A DNA stretch of 64,000 nucleotides, taken from Cannabis sativa (lineage: Eukaryota; Streptophyta; Magnoliopsida; Rosales; Cannabaceae). The notes below the pieces were generated by a model that was given only the letters and a program-made list of their open reading frames with translations, was not told where the DNA came from and made no database searches. The stretch is taken from assembly GCF_029168945.1 (NCBI RefSeq), contig NC_083603.1, forward strand, positions 18,104,001 to 18,168,000. Direction: 5' to 3'. Below are positions 44,463-55,017 of the stretch, in pieces (positions within the stretch are counted from its first letter, which is position 1; each line of letters begins with the position of its first letter). The position numbers and the translations under genes are program-made.

Positions 44463-47400
44463 TGTAGTGCCAATATGAATAACCCTCATCCCGATCCACT
44501 CCTAGTTAGTATCTTTGCAAAAGAACTCAATAGTGTGAAAATGCATCATGGTAGTTGCATTAACTCGCACCTATTGTTGATGAATCTGAAATTCCAAAAG
44601 GCAAATCTACTAGGAATTGATTTATCAAGGGAACAATGGGTAAGACTCATACTTAATAGTCTTCCTCAGGAGTATGATAGTTTTGTTCTATATTACTTAT
44701 TGAACAATCCTCACTCCTCCGACATGGACAAACTCGAGACTGAGTTAAGGGCCCATGAGAGGAATCTGATTGCAATGGGACCTCCTGGTATTGCAAACTT
44801 TAATCAGAGGAAGAAGATTAAGCATGAGGGCTCTAACAAAGCTGCTTCTTCAAGTACAATTATCAGACATCATGTTCTATGTGCGAATTGTAATGGAAAG
44901 GGACATAAAGAAGAACAATGTCCCAGGCTTCTAGACAATTCAAACGAAGGTGATGCTTTTGTATTTGAATCATGTGTTTTAGAGAACGACAAATCCACAT
45001 GGATTGTTGATTCTGGATCTACTAACCATGTATGTTCTTCATTGCAGCTGCTTGAAACTTGGGAGAATCTTCACCCAGATGAGTTAAAGCTTAAGGTTGG
45101 AAATGGCGAGTTGGTATCAGTTAAAGCAAGAGGAACAGCCCGAATCAAGTTTAATTCTAAGAAGTTTTTACTTTTAGAGAATGTTTTATATATTCCTAAT
45201 TTTAGTAGAAACTTGATTAGCGTTTCATGTTTACAAACAAAATTTTATATATTGAATTTTTCGAGTTCAAATTGTTCAATTTCTCGTAATGGATTTCATA
45301 TATGTGTTGCAAACATGGAACAAGGGCTTTATGTTTTAAGACCTGATACTCAAATCTCACTAAATACTGAACTTTTCAATGTAGCTAAACCTAGAAGCCT
45401 TAAGAGAAAAGAGATTGATAATGATGATCAAACTTATCTATGGCATTTACGTTTAGGTCATATAGGCTTTGATAGACTCAATAGGCTAACCAAAGACGGT
45501 CCATTGAAAAATGTCGTCTTAGGAGAACTGCCAGTTTGCGAGTCTTGCCTAGAAGGAAAAATGACCGAACGTTCTTTCTCTGCGAAGGGAGAGCGTGCCA
45601 AACAACCCCTAGGGTTAGTGCATTCAGATGTTTGCGGACCGCTGAATGTAAAAGCCAGAGGAGGTTATGAGTATTTCGTCACTTTCATTAACGATTTCTC
45701 TAGATATAGTTTTCTTTACCTAATGCAAAAGAAATCTGAAACGTTTGAAAAGTTTCAGGAATTTCATGCTTTGGCTCAAAACCAATTAGGTAAAACATTA
45801 AAGATCTTGCGAACTGATAGGGGTGGAGAATATATGGATATGCAGTTCAAAGATCATTTAACTGAACTTGGAATTGAATCCCATATACTGCCCCAAGCAC
45901 TCCACAGCAGAATGGAGTTGCAGAAAGAAGAAATCGTACTCTCTTGGAAATGGTTAGGTCTATGCTGAGTTATTCAACTCTGTCTACGTCCTTCTGGGGA
46001 TATGCTATTCAAATGGCAAACGACATTTTAAATGTTGTACCATCTAAAGCAGTCCCTAAGACACCCGTCTAACTATGGAATGGTTGTGCACCTAGTTTAC
46101 GCCATTATAGGATTTAGGGGTGCCCTGCTCACGTCTTGAGAAAGAAAGAAGGAAAATTGGAATCGCGAACTGAAGTTTGCATGTTTGTCGAAAATTCTAA
46201 AGAGACTAGGGGTGGACTATTCTATAGTCACAAGGATAACAAAGTGTTTGTTTCTACAAATGCTACTTTCCTTGAAGATAACTATATGAAAGACAACAAA
46301 CCGAAAAGTGAAATTGTATTAGAGGAAATGCTCACAGATACTGTTCCTTCAAATGTACCATCCTCTTCTACTCAAGAAGAGGAACATCCCACTCCCTCAG
46401 TTGTAGCAACTGAGAAAACTACTACCAAAGCTCCTGTTCAGAAGGTCACTGCTCCTCGTCGTAGTGGGAGGGTTTCTACAAAACCATCTCGTTATGACTT
46501 GGATGGTGAAATCAATATGGTCGTTGGTGACGGTATTGATGATGACCCATTAACCTATAAACGGCAATGGCAAGTCCGCAACGGAAGTGATGGTCAGCCG
46601 GCATGGATTCAGAAATGGATTCCATAAAAAAGAACAAAGTCTGGGAATATGTAGAACCACCTGATGATTTTCGTCCAATTGGATGTAAATGGGTCTACAA
46701 GAAGAAAAGAGGTGCTGGAGGCGAAGTCGAAACTTTCAAAGCTAGACTGGTCGCCAAGGGTTATACCCAAAGAGAAGGTGTGGACTATGAGGAAACTTTT
46801 AGTCCGGTTGCCATGCTCAAATCCATCCAAATTCTTCTCTCCATAGCTGCCGCTTTAGATTATGAAATTTGGCGAATGGATGTTAAGACAGCCTTTCTTA
46901 ATGGGCTTCTTGAAGAAACCATCTATATGGAGCAACCAGAAGGTTATGTTCTTCCTGGGCAGGAGAATAAAGTTTGCAAATTAAATAGGTCCATATATGG
47001 ACTTAAGCAAGCTTCTCGTTCATGGAATAAAAGGTTTGATGAGATCATCAAAACCTACTGCTTTCATCAGAATGAAGATGAACCTTGTGTTTACCAACTC
47101 AAGGAAAACCAAGTAGTAGTATTCTTGGTCCTTTATGTTGATGACATTTTGATCATTGGCAACAATGTCAAGAAAATGACTCACATCAAGGAATGGCTTG
47201 ACACTCAATTCGACATGAAAGACTTGGGTGAGGCAGCCTATGTTCTCGGTATTCAGATTATCAGAAACCGGAAGAACAGATCCCTTGCTCTCTCTCAAAC
47301 AGCTTACATTGACAAAGTTCTAGAGAGATTTTCCATGACCAATACCAATGGGGCAAATATGCCCTCTAGACATGGTATCCGTCTATCTAAGGAACAGTGT

Positions 47401-48112
47401 CCTACTGATCCTCAAGAGATAGAAGACATGGCAAAAATTCCTTACGCTTCTACAGTTGGAAGTCTAATGTATGCTATGCTATGCACTAGACCTGACATCT
47501 GCTATGCAGTTGGAATCGTGAGCAAGTATCAGTCAAATCCAGTACGGGTACATTGGAATGTTGTTAAGTATATTTTGAAATACTTAAAGAGTACAAGAGA
47601 TTATGTATATAGTCTACAAGGGTGGTGCTTTAAATCCCTTAGGCTATACAGACTCAGATTTCCAGGGATGTCTTGAAGACAGGAAATCTACATCTGGGAT
47701 GGTGTTTACTCTTGGGGGTGGAGTAGTGGTTTGGAGAAGTGCTAAACAAACTGCGATTTTGGATTCTACCATGGAGGCAGAATACATAGCTGCGACTGAA
47801 GCAGCTAAAGAGGTTGTCTAGCTTAGGAAGTTCTTCACCAGTCTTGGTGTAGTTCCTGGAATGGAAAAGCCTCTAGTCCTGCTTTGTGATAACATTGGAG
47901 CTATAGCCAACAGTAAGGAACCTCGAAGCCACAAGAGAAGTAAGCATATAGAAAGAAAGTATCATATTATCAGAGAATATGTGGCAAGAGGGGATGTACT
48001 GGTGGAGAAAGTGGACACGCAGGACAACTTAGCTGATCCATTCACCAAAGTCTTGGCAGTAACTTCATTCGAAAAGCACCGTCTGAATTTAGGATTAATT
48101 GAAATGTACTGA
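44463..48112 (+). pseudogene. Element D gag-pol (broken)
   Basis: Starts inside gag (LNSVKMHHGS, LSREQWVRLILNSLP). Then come the zinc knuckle CANCNGKGHKEEQC (44880-44921), protease TWIVDSGSTNHV (about 44996), pre-integrase YLWHLRLGHIGF, and integrase LVHSDVCGPL and RTDRGGEY (45615-45830). A frameshift near 45890 throws the third acid (GVAERRNRT) into another frame. After a decayed stretch (45969-46135) RT follows (46603-47676) with YKKKRGAGGEVETFKARL, MDVKTAFLNGLLEE and an intact YVDD box at 47133-47144. A frameshift near 47620 and a TAG at 47819-47821 in place of a conserved Trp precede the RNase H end (48112), which contains CDNIGAIANS and NLADPFTK. The polypurine tract AAGTGGGAGT follows at 48131. 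Confidence 0.85.
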
Positions 48113-48141
48113 TTTGTTTTATATTAGTGCAAGTGGGAGTT

Positions 48142-50020
48142 TGTTGGGTTTTATGCCCTAAATAAAACTCTATTTCAATGTAATCTAGATTATTCAATAT
48201 CAATAAAGTAATAGAAGTATTTTTCATTCATTTGTGTATGTTTTGGTTCACTTAATCAATTGTTTGTCTATTTGATTTATAAATTCATCCAAACCCCTTT
48301 TCACATACTTGATCATGTTTATTGTGTTGTCAACACAGTGGAAAGTAAACATGACTATGTGAATAAAGTATTCCTAGATTTATCAGAACACTGGGTTTTA
48401 CTGATATGACAATCTACAACAGAGTTTACTTGCATTTGGAGAAATGTTATGTTCTTTCCAGAACATAGGTTAAAGTAAAGTTCAGGTTGGATGCATGGAG
48501 TATGCATTGGAATGGACCGATATTGAACTTTGAAATAGATTTTTGAAACTTACCGTAAATATCTATTCAATTCAATATCATAAGTTGATCCTAGATCACA
48601 TGATCGAAATCCTGATATGGTTAGGCTCAATTTCAAGAGTGTTATTCGTGTTCTTTGATTTGTTAGTTAAGCCTAATTTTTGGTCAGGGGAATACATACA
48701 TTTTGGGAACACGGTAGTGCGATTGAGTGGGAGCGCTAACAGAAATATGGAATCTATAGCTTCTATCTGGCGAATAGTAAGCAAAGGGTGATTTCCTTCG
48801 AGCTTAACCAAACGAGATAAATGATTGAGTACTCATTTCACTTAGTTAAAATATCATTTATACAGGGTTAAGTGTTTTAAGTATAAAATACATTGTAGGG
48901 TGTTACGGTAATTTAGTCCCTTTACAGTGTAAATCATCCATATAGAGGATCATTGATCACATTAGGATTATAACAATGGATAACTAATGATGTGTCTATA
49001 TGGTGGAACATATAGAGCATTCTATATACTGAGAGTGCAATTCTGAGTTCTATGTGTGGATTCAACGAAGAATTAATAAGTCAGTGAATTTAAGTGGTAA
49101 ATTCTAGATCTGCTTATTGGAAGCTCGGATATATAGACCCATGGTCCCCCACTAGTTGAGATAATATTACTTGTAAGACTCATTTAATTGATTTTAATTA
49201 ATCAATTAAAATTCTCAAGATAGACTGTGTCTATTTGAGAATTTATCACTTATTAAGGGCAAAACAGTAAATAGAGATTTTGAAGGGCATATTTATTAAT
49301 TAGGAAACTTTAATTAGTTTCATTATTAATAAAATAAATGACAATATACTATTTGATAATTAATTTTAATTATTAAATAATTAGATTTGACATTTACGTG
49401 GCTGAACAAAGGAATTGGCAGTTTTTGACAAAACAGGAAACTATCAGTGTAGAAAAAGGAAAGTTGGAAAAGTGGCAAGCCTTGTTTCAACAATGCCTAG
49501 GCCGGTCACTTAAGTTCCCTTTTCCCTTTGATTTTTTCAATATTAAATGTCAATTAATTCAATCATAGCCCTGGGTGGTCTTCTATAAATAGAAGGCAAA
49601 GGCTTCAGTATTCAACACAACTGATACACAACATTATTCTGACAGAATTTTCTCTCTGAAAATTCTCTCTAAGCCGCCACCCTCTCTCTCTCTATTCCTT
49701 CACTGTTTCGAAATCTATAAGTGCTAGAGTAGTGCCCACACACATCAAGTAATACCTCAATCATAGTGAGGAAGGCTGTGTAGAATTCAGAAACAACAAA
49801 GAAGGACTATCGGGCTCAGATCTTGATTATACTCTGCTACAGAAAGGAATCAAGGGTTAGAGATCTGAGTGGGAGGAGACATATATTCCGCTGCACCCAA
49901 TGTAAGATTTCTGATACTCTTATGTGTTTAATTTTCTGTCGTTTTAGAAGTTCATATTTAGGTTGTTAAATCAACATACTTGTGAGTAGATCTAAGTTCC
50001 TTGTAAAATAACTTCCAACA
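48142..50020 (+). repeat. 3' LTR of element D, complete
   Basis: 1879 bases, TGTTGGGTTTTATG to ACTTCCAACA, directly after the polypurine tract. A CTATAAATAGAAGG TATA box is at 49583-49596. It is followed by a CT-rich 5' UTR-like stretch. Confidence 0.85.
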
Positions 50021-50554
50021 AAAATTGCAAAGTGATGCCCATTATCCCTTATATGGCCGGCCACTATGCAAGCCTTTTACCATTTATTTTTCCATTATTT
50101 TAATGCCATACAATTCTAACCTAAACCTAGATGGCATTCTATAAATAGAAAGTGTTGGCTTCAGGAAACTATGACTTGCATATTGTTCCTTTCAGAGAAA
50201 AGCCATAGCCGCCCCTCTCTTCTTCTTCTTCTCTTGAATTTCGAAATACCTTGAGTGATAGAGTAGTGCCCACACACATCAAGTGGTATCTCAATCATAG
50301 TGTGGAAGACTGTGTAGAATCCAACCAACAAGAAGGAGAGAAAAAGATCCAGGTTCAGATCTTGATTTTGTTCTGCTACAGAAAGGAATCAAGGGCTAGA
50401 GATCTGAACGGAAGGAGTCATTATATTCCGCTGCACCCAATGTAAGGTTTACTAAACTTTATATGTGTTTATTTCATTGTTTTAGAATTCATATTAGGTT
50501 GTTAATAAAACATACATGGTAGTAAATCTAGATCCTGGTAAAATATTTCCAACA
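50021..50554 (+). repeat. 3' part of the invaded Copia LTR
   Basis: Aligns with 49470-50020: ATAAATAGAA, GTAGTGCCCACACACATCAAG, ATTCCGCTGCACCC and TTCCAACA all recur in order. It ends at the CACTC duplication. Confidence 0.8.
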
Positions 50555-50559
50555 CACTC

Positions 50560-51208
50560 ATGAGCCATTAATAATGCTTGAATTTCTTCAAGACTCTTGG
50601 ATTCAAGACTTGAAGTTATACCTAATACGAGGCCCTAGGCCATTTAACAGTTGCAACTCCAAGTCTTGATCACTAATGGTGCAACCAGCGATAGCAAGAC
50701 TGTCACATATTAACTTGACTTTATCCACATAATCCAAGATCGACAGGTTACCTTTCTCTATATTCGCAAGCTGGCTCTTTAATTGAAGCAGTCGAGCCTT
50801 TGATTTTCCTGCGAATTTCTGCTCAAGGGCACGCCATACTTCGAAGGAGGTAGAGTAAGTAGCAACCAATCCAAGAATTCCTTCAGACATTGAGGACCGA
50901 AGCCAAGACAACAAGAGTTGATCTTTTCTTTTCCATTGAGAGTACGTTGGGTTAGGTTCACCATTGATTAGAAGCTTCTTTGGATGAATATTGTTGAACA
51001 GAATTTCATCCAAGTCATGTCCAATCACAGTTGGAACGACTTATGATTTCCACGCCAAGAAATTTACCCGATCGAGTTTAATTGTGAGAGAAGATGTGAG
51101 AGAATTAGAAATCAGGTTCCAGGACTGGTTTTGATTCGTTGCCGAAGGTGCAGGAGCTCTTACGAGAGTTTCAATCTGAGGATCTGAAGATGATGAGTCC
51201 ATCGACAT
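50560..51208 (-). pseudogene. Element C gag, N-terminal part
   Basis: In minus sense the ATG at 51208-51206 lies nine bases after the primer site and opens MSMDSSSSDPQ. It is followed by LDRVNFLAWKS with a stop, and then an open stretch 51028-50603 (GHDLDEILFNN, KDQLLLSWLRSSMSEGILG, VWRALEQKFAGKSKARLLQL, GLGPRIRYNF), a classic UBN2-type Copia gag. It is separated from its own zinc knuckle at about 42370 by the nested LTR and element D. Confidence 0.85.
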
Positions 51209-51229
51209 TGGTCAGTGGCTATGATACCA

Positions 51230-51451
51230 TGAAAACTTACAGAGATAAAAATAGAGAGTTCTATGAGAACAACACTGAGAATTTTAGCAAATGAAATCTT
51301 GACCTTACAAGAGATCAAGCCCTTTATTTATATAGAGAGAGTACAGGGTGGAACTAACACAATACAGAGAGAATTCAGCAAGTTTGTTACAAAACAGAAT
51401 ATTAACTAATTTTTGACAGATTTAACTAACTAAGTTTAACTAATGTTATCA
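51230..51451 (-). repeat. 5' LTR of element C
   Basis: 222 bases, adjacent to the primer site at 51217-51229. It ends at the CCAAG duplication 51452-51456. Confidence 0.9.
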
Positions 51452-51584
51452 CCAAGAACGTGCATTACCTTGTCTTTACAAGCCCACTTAGTGTTGGGGG
51501 AAAACACCACGCCGTTCTTGGTGTAATTTATCCTTTGGCCAGACCATCTTTCGTAATTTTGGAGACAGCCTAAAAAAGCAGCCG
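51452..51584 (-). pseudogene. LINE-A, middle segment of reverse transcriptase
   Basis: A 133-base sliver between element C and a solo Gypsy LTR. In minus sense it reads LGCLQNYERWSGQRINYTKN, then VVFSPNTKW, the RT stretch following the catalytic box in plant L1-type LINEs. It connects 54367 (catalytic box side) to 38577 (thumb side) when the insertions are ignored. Confidence 0.8.
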
Positions 51585-54366
51585 TGTAATTCCCTAATCT
51601 ATAGGGACGCCACGTGTGTGATTTTATAAACTAGTTTAATACTAATAGATTGATATTAAAAACTGTGATAATATTAAAAACTTGACCAAAGTAAAACACT
51701 AAAAACGGACATTATAACAGCATAAAAAGCGTGTTTCAACGATCCCTGTTATAAAAAGTTTTACAAAAGAACTATATACGATGATGCCATAAAAAATAAA
51801 ACCAAAATACACAATAGATACAACCTAAAACAACTCCAGGAAAACCGACATGTAGGTCGGCGAGGTCAATATGTACATTGTTAGAGAAGACTGTCACCTC
51901 ATGGTTGATCTAGCTTTTCTTTGCTTGTACCTGCACCACATAGCACCCGTGAGTCACAAGGACTCAACAAGAAAAGTAATAATAATAATCATATAGTTTG
52001 TTATTCTAATATTGTCATTTATACACAATTAGAATCAAATAATCACTTATTTTTCGTAAGATGAAATTCAAATCACTTGGCATCTTCCACAAATAAACAT
52101 CAGTATACAGATATTTGGTAATACAAAATTAGTATACCAATAATAGAATTCATATTCATTTAATCATATAAATTATATAAACATATATATGATACCTCAT
52201 AAAGTAACCATCTTCATTACATCATGTTGCCTAATCAGGCAAATTGATACTTTAAACTAATAATCATGTATTGCATTGCGTAATCAAGCAAGCCCGTGTC
52301 ATAGCCTAACACCCATTTATCGCATAACTGCATCACTTAATCAGGTGAGCTCATGCCAAAAACTTGCACCCATATATCACATAATTGCATCACCTAATCA
52401 GCTGAGCCCGTGCCACAACCTGGCACCAATTTATTGCATCGCCTAATAAGACGAGCATGTACTTATGCTTGGTACATAGTTGCATCACCTAATTAGGTGA
52501 GCCCATGACACAACCTAGCAACAATATTTCGTATCGTCTAATCAGACAAGCCCGTACCTACGCCCGGTACTCATATATCACTGACGCAGGTACTTACGCC
52601 CGATACGCTACCAGAAAGAAACCCAATAATAGTTTCGATCTATGCCATAACTAGGCATTTTCATATCATTGACGCCCGTACCTACGCTTGATACGTTGCC
52701 AAAAATATCGCATCACCTAATCAGGTGAGCCCGAAACTACGCTCGGTACTCATATGTTACTAACGCTTGTACCTACACCCGGTACGCTGCCAGGTACATC
52801 ACATCACCTAATCAGGTGAGCCCGCATATCCCATTCATGGTATCATCTTATTATCATTGCTTAATCAATCAATCTTTTTATTATATAACAATAATAACCA
52901 TATCTGAATGTTAATCAATTCACAACAATACTAATTATATTATAATACAACATACTATGCAGTATAATATACTTTTCTTACCTTTAATCTAGGTTCATAC
53001 ATGTTGGCCAACCTAAATGTAGAACTATCCTTGATGATCTCGGTCTTATGTCATAACAACGGTAAACCAATAAGTGTTTATCTCAAAACACTGCTTAATA
53101 TTCACATAAGACAATCTAGGGTTTTCTACCAAATCCCGTCGCTAGCTTTGAAACGGTATATAGAACATCCAAAACGGACACCCGAGTGAAAAGTTATGAC
53201 AAAAATACGATTTCTGATATCCTAAGAATTTCTAAAATGGTGAAACTCAAAAATCCTAAATTTTGCACTCACCGAAACACTACCAAAACTTATCCAAATC
53301 ACTCCGAACTTCACAAGAAATATACATACCATAAATATCACCATCCTTACGTAACAAAAATTAAAATCAAGCCTTTATATGAAAAACGACATTAACGTTC
53401 AGACTAAGCTTTAAAAAGTTCCAAACTCGATTTCTAACTCAAAATTACCTCAAATTCAACAATTAAACATCAATACTAGTCCCATAGCCGCTAAAGAACA
53501 ATTCTATAAAGTCAGAATCTCCGTAACTATTCTAATTCAAGAAACCCCTATACAAAACTAATTGTTTTTAACTTAAAACGATATAAAACCTTACCTTAAG
53601 CTTTCCCTCATCAAAGATTTGTTATCCTGCTACTACCAAAGTTTAGATCATTCAGTTTCGGGTTCAAAATCAAAGAAAAAAAATAGAGAGGGATGAGGGT
53701 TTCATTGAACTGAATAAGGAAGATTTTGTACGTATTATTCTTCAAAAATAAACTTAAAACATATAGATATAAACGTATCAGATACGTTCTATAATAATAA
53801 TATAATAATATAATATTATTAATAACATTAATAAAAATTTTATTATTGATAGTTATCTTATCGTTTCTTAGCCACTAAGAAATCTATATTTCTAGAGTAT
53901 TTGGTCAACTCTGAGTATCTCAAAATACTTTGGTATTTTTAAAATCAACTTATCCCAATAATTCCATCAATATTTCTAACTAAAATTGTTGACATTTTCG
54001 GCCTGCAATCAGGTTTCCAAGGTCGTCGAACCTGAAAATATTTTTATTTCAAAAATAACTCATATTATATCTACGTGTTTCAAATAAATCTCCGTAATTA
54101 ACAAATTACGCTTATTTATCCACTTATCGGGTCTTCAGAGTCTCTAAACCTGAAATATTTTTATTCCACATATAGCTCATGTTACATTCACACATGATAT
54201 ATAAATCTCTATAATTAATAAATTACGCTTATTTACTCACTTATATCAAATTTAAATTTTATGCTGAAATAGATTAGTAGGATCATAATCTCACTTATTA
54301 ACTGATTAACCCATAGTATAAATATAAACCTTAATTATTTACCATTAGTCTTATCGGGATATTACA
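51585..54366 (-). mobile_element. Solo Gypsy LTR (Tekay/Del-like) in LINE-A
   Basis: In minus sense it starts TGTAATATCCCGATAAGAC and ends TAGGGAATTACA, giving TG...CA ends and a 6-base terminal inverted repeat. A perfect 5-bp duplication AGCCG flanks it (51580-51584, 54367-54371). There is no internal domain on either side, so it is a solo LTR left by recombination. A block reading ACTCACGGGTGCTATGTGGT, then GCAGGTACAAGC, in minus sense (about 51940) is what I associate with Tekay/Del chromovirus LTRs. That lineage call is from memory. Apparent frames inside are not genes. Confidence 0.85.
52230..52830. repeat. Degenerate minisatellite inside the Gypsy LTR
   Basis: Two alternating motifs: CACCTAATCAGGTGAGCCCG (a palindromic core CACCT-AATC-AGGTG) and GTACCTACGCCCGGTAC. 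Each recurs about five to eight times with changes over 600 bases. Confidence 0.8.
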
Positions 54367-54895
54367 AGCCGCATTGCTTTTCGAAGCATGGCAAAATAAA
54401 ATTGCATCATTTGCATAGAAAAGATGGGTTAGCAGTGATGCACTACGGGCTATCTTTACACCAAATATATCCCCTGCTCGCTTAGCCTTAAATATCAACT
54501 TAGAAAAGACTTCACTGCATAAAATGAAAGGTAAGGAGATAAGGAGTCCCCTACCTAAGACCACAATTATGATTGAAGGGAGCCATCAGAGTGCGATTAA
54601 GGAGAATCAAAAGCTAACGGAGGTCACACAAGACATAATGAGTGTCGAAGTCTTCTAACTAAACCCATTACCCTTCAAAACCCTCAGAAGAAAATTCAAT
54701 GCGGTCGTAAGCCTTATTCATATCAGTCTTGACCGCCATAAGGCCCTTCTTACCCTTCTTTCCCTTGATAGAATGAAGAACTTCCTGAGCTATAAGAGAG
54801 CACACATCGATCCATCTCTTGGGAATAAAAGCAAACTGATTGGGGGACACACGTCTATGATCCCTTTGAGACGATTCGTCAAAATTCTAGAAATA
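54367..54895 (-). pseudogene. LINE-A, 5' segment: RT fingers and palm
   Basis: In minus sense: KIISRILTNRLKGIIDVCPP, NQFAFIPKRWID, GLMAVKTDMNKAYDR, then after a frameshifted stretch LLISLPFILCSEVFSKLIFK and LTHLFYANDAILFCHAS. The catalytic box, F/YADD in relatives, reads YAND; the codon at 54409-54411 changes one essential aspartate to asparagine. Sequence similarity to LINEs fades above about 54895, so the element is 5'-truncated as usual. 54896-55017 contains a 10-base inverted repeat ATCTTTGATT/AATCAAAGAT and nothing else recognised. Confidence 0.8.
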
Positions 54896-55017
54896 ATCTT
54901 GTTTCCAAAGATCTTTGATTAAATAAAGCATTTAGTCTCAATCAAAGATTGGACACCTAATCATCCAAGCTACACCGACATATTTAATGTCTTGTTTTAG
55001 AATTCTACGAGGAACAT

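Larger units (their letters stand above)
42578..50554 (+). mobile_element. Copia LTR (solo, Angela/Tork-like) split by element D, inserted in element C
   Basis: The perfect duplication CACTC (42573-42577, 50555-50559) shows that TGTTGGGTTTTG at 42578 and TTCCAACA at 50554 are the two ends of one insertion. The left piece (42578-43849) resembles the first 70% of the complete LTR at 48142-50020. The right piece (50021-50554) resembles its last 30%. Together they make about 1.8 kb, one whole LTR. The simplest reading is a solo LTR later invaded by element D (43850-50020). A 5-base repeat AAAAT at 43845-43849 and 50021-50025 would fit D's duplication, but it is AT-rich and D has no 5' LTR, so the junction is not certain. 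Confidence 0.7.
38582..51451 (-). mobile_element. Ale/Retrofit-like Ty1-copia element C, inserted in LINE-A
   Basis: 222-base LTRs at 38582-38803 and 51230-51451 are nearly identical. The element is flanked by the perfect duplication CCAAG (38577-38581, 51452-51456). The primer site TGGTATCATAGCC (51217-51229, minus) immediately follows the 5' LTR, and a polypurine tract (GAGGGGGGC in minus sense) precedes the 3' LTR at 38804. Short LTRs and protein motifs fit the Ale/Retrofit lineage. Its body is split at 42577/50555 by a nested LTR and element D. Without these it is about 4.9 kb, normal for this lineage. Confidence 0.92.

Noticed and set aside
52281..52830. CRISPR-like array.
   Set aside because: The repeats are degenerate, unequal in length and spacing, lie inside an LTR with a clean target duplication, and the genome is eukaryotic.
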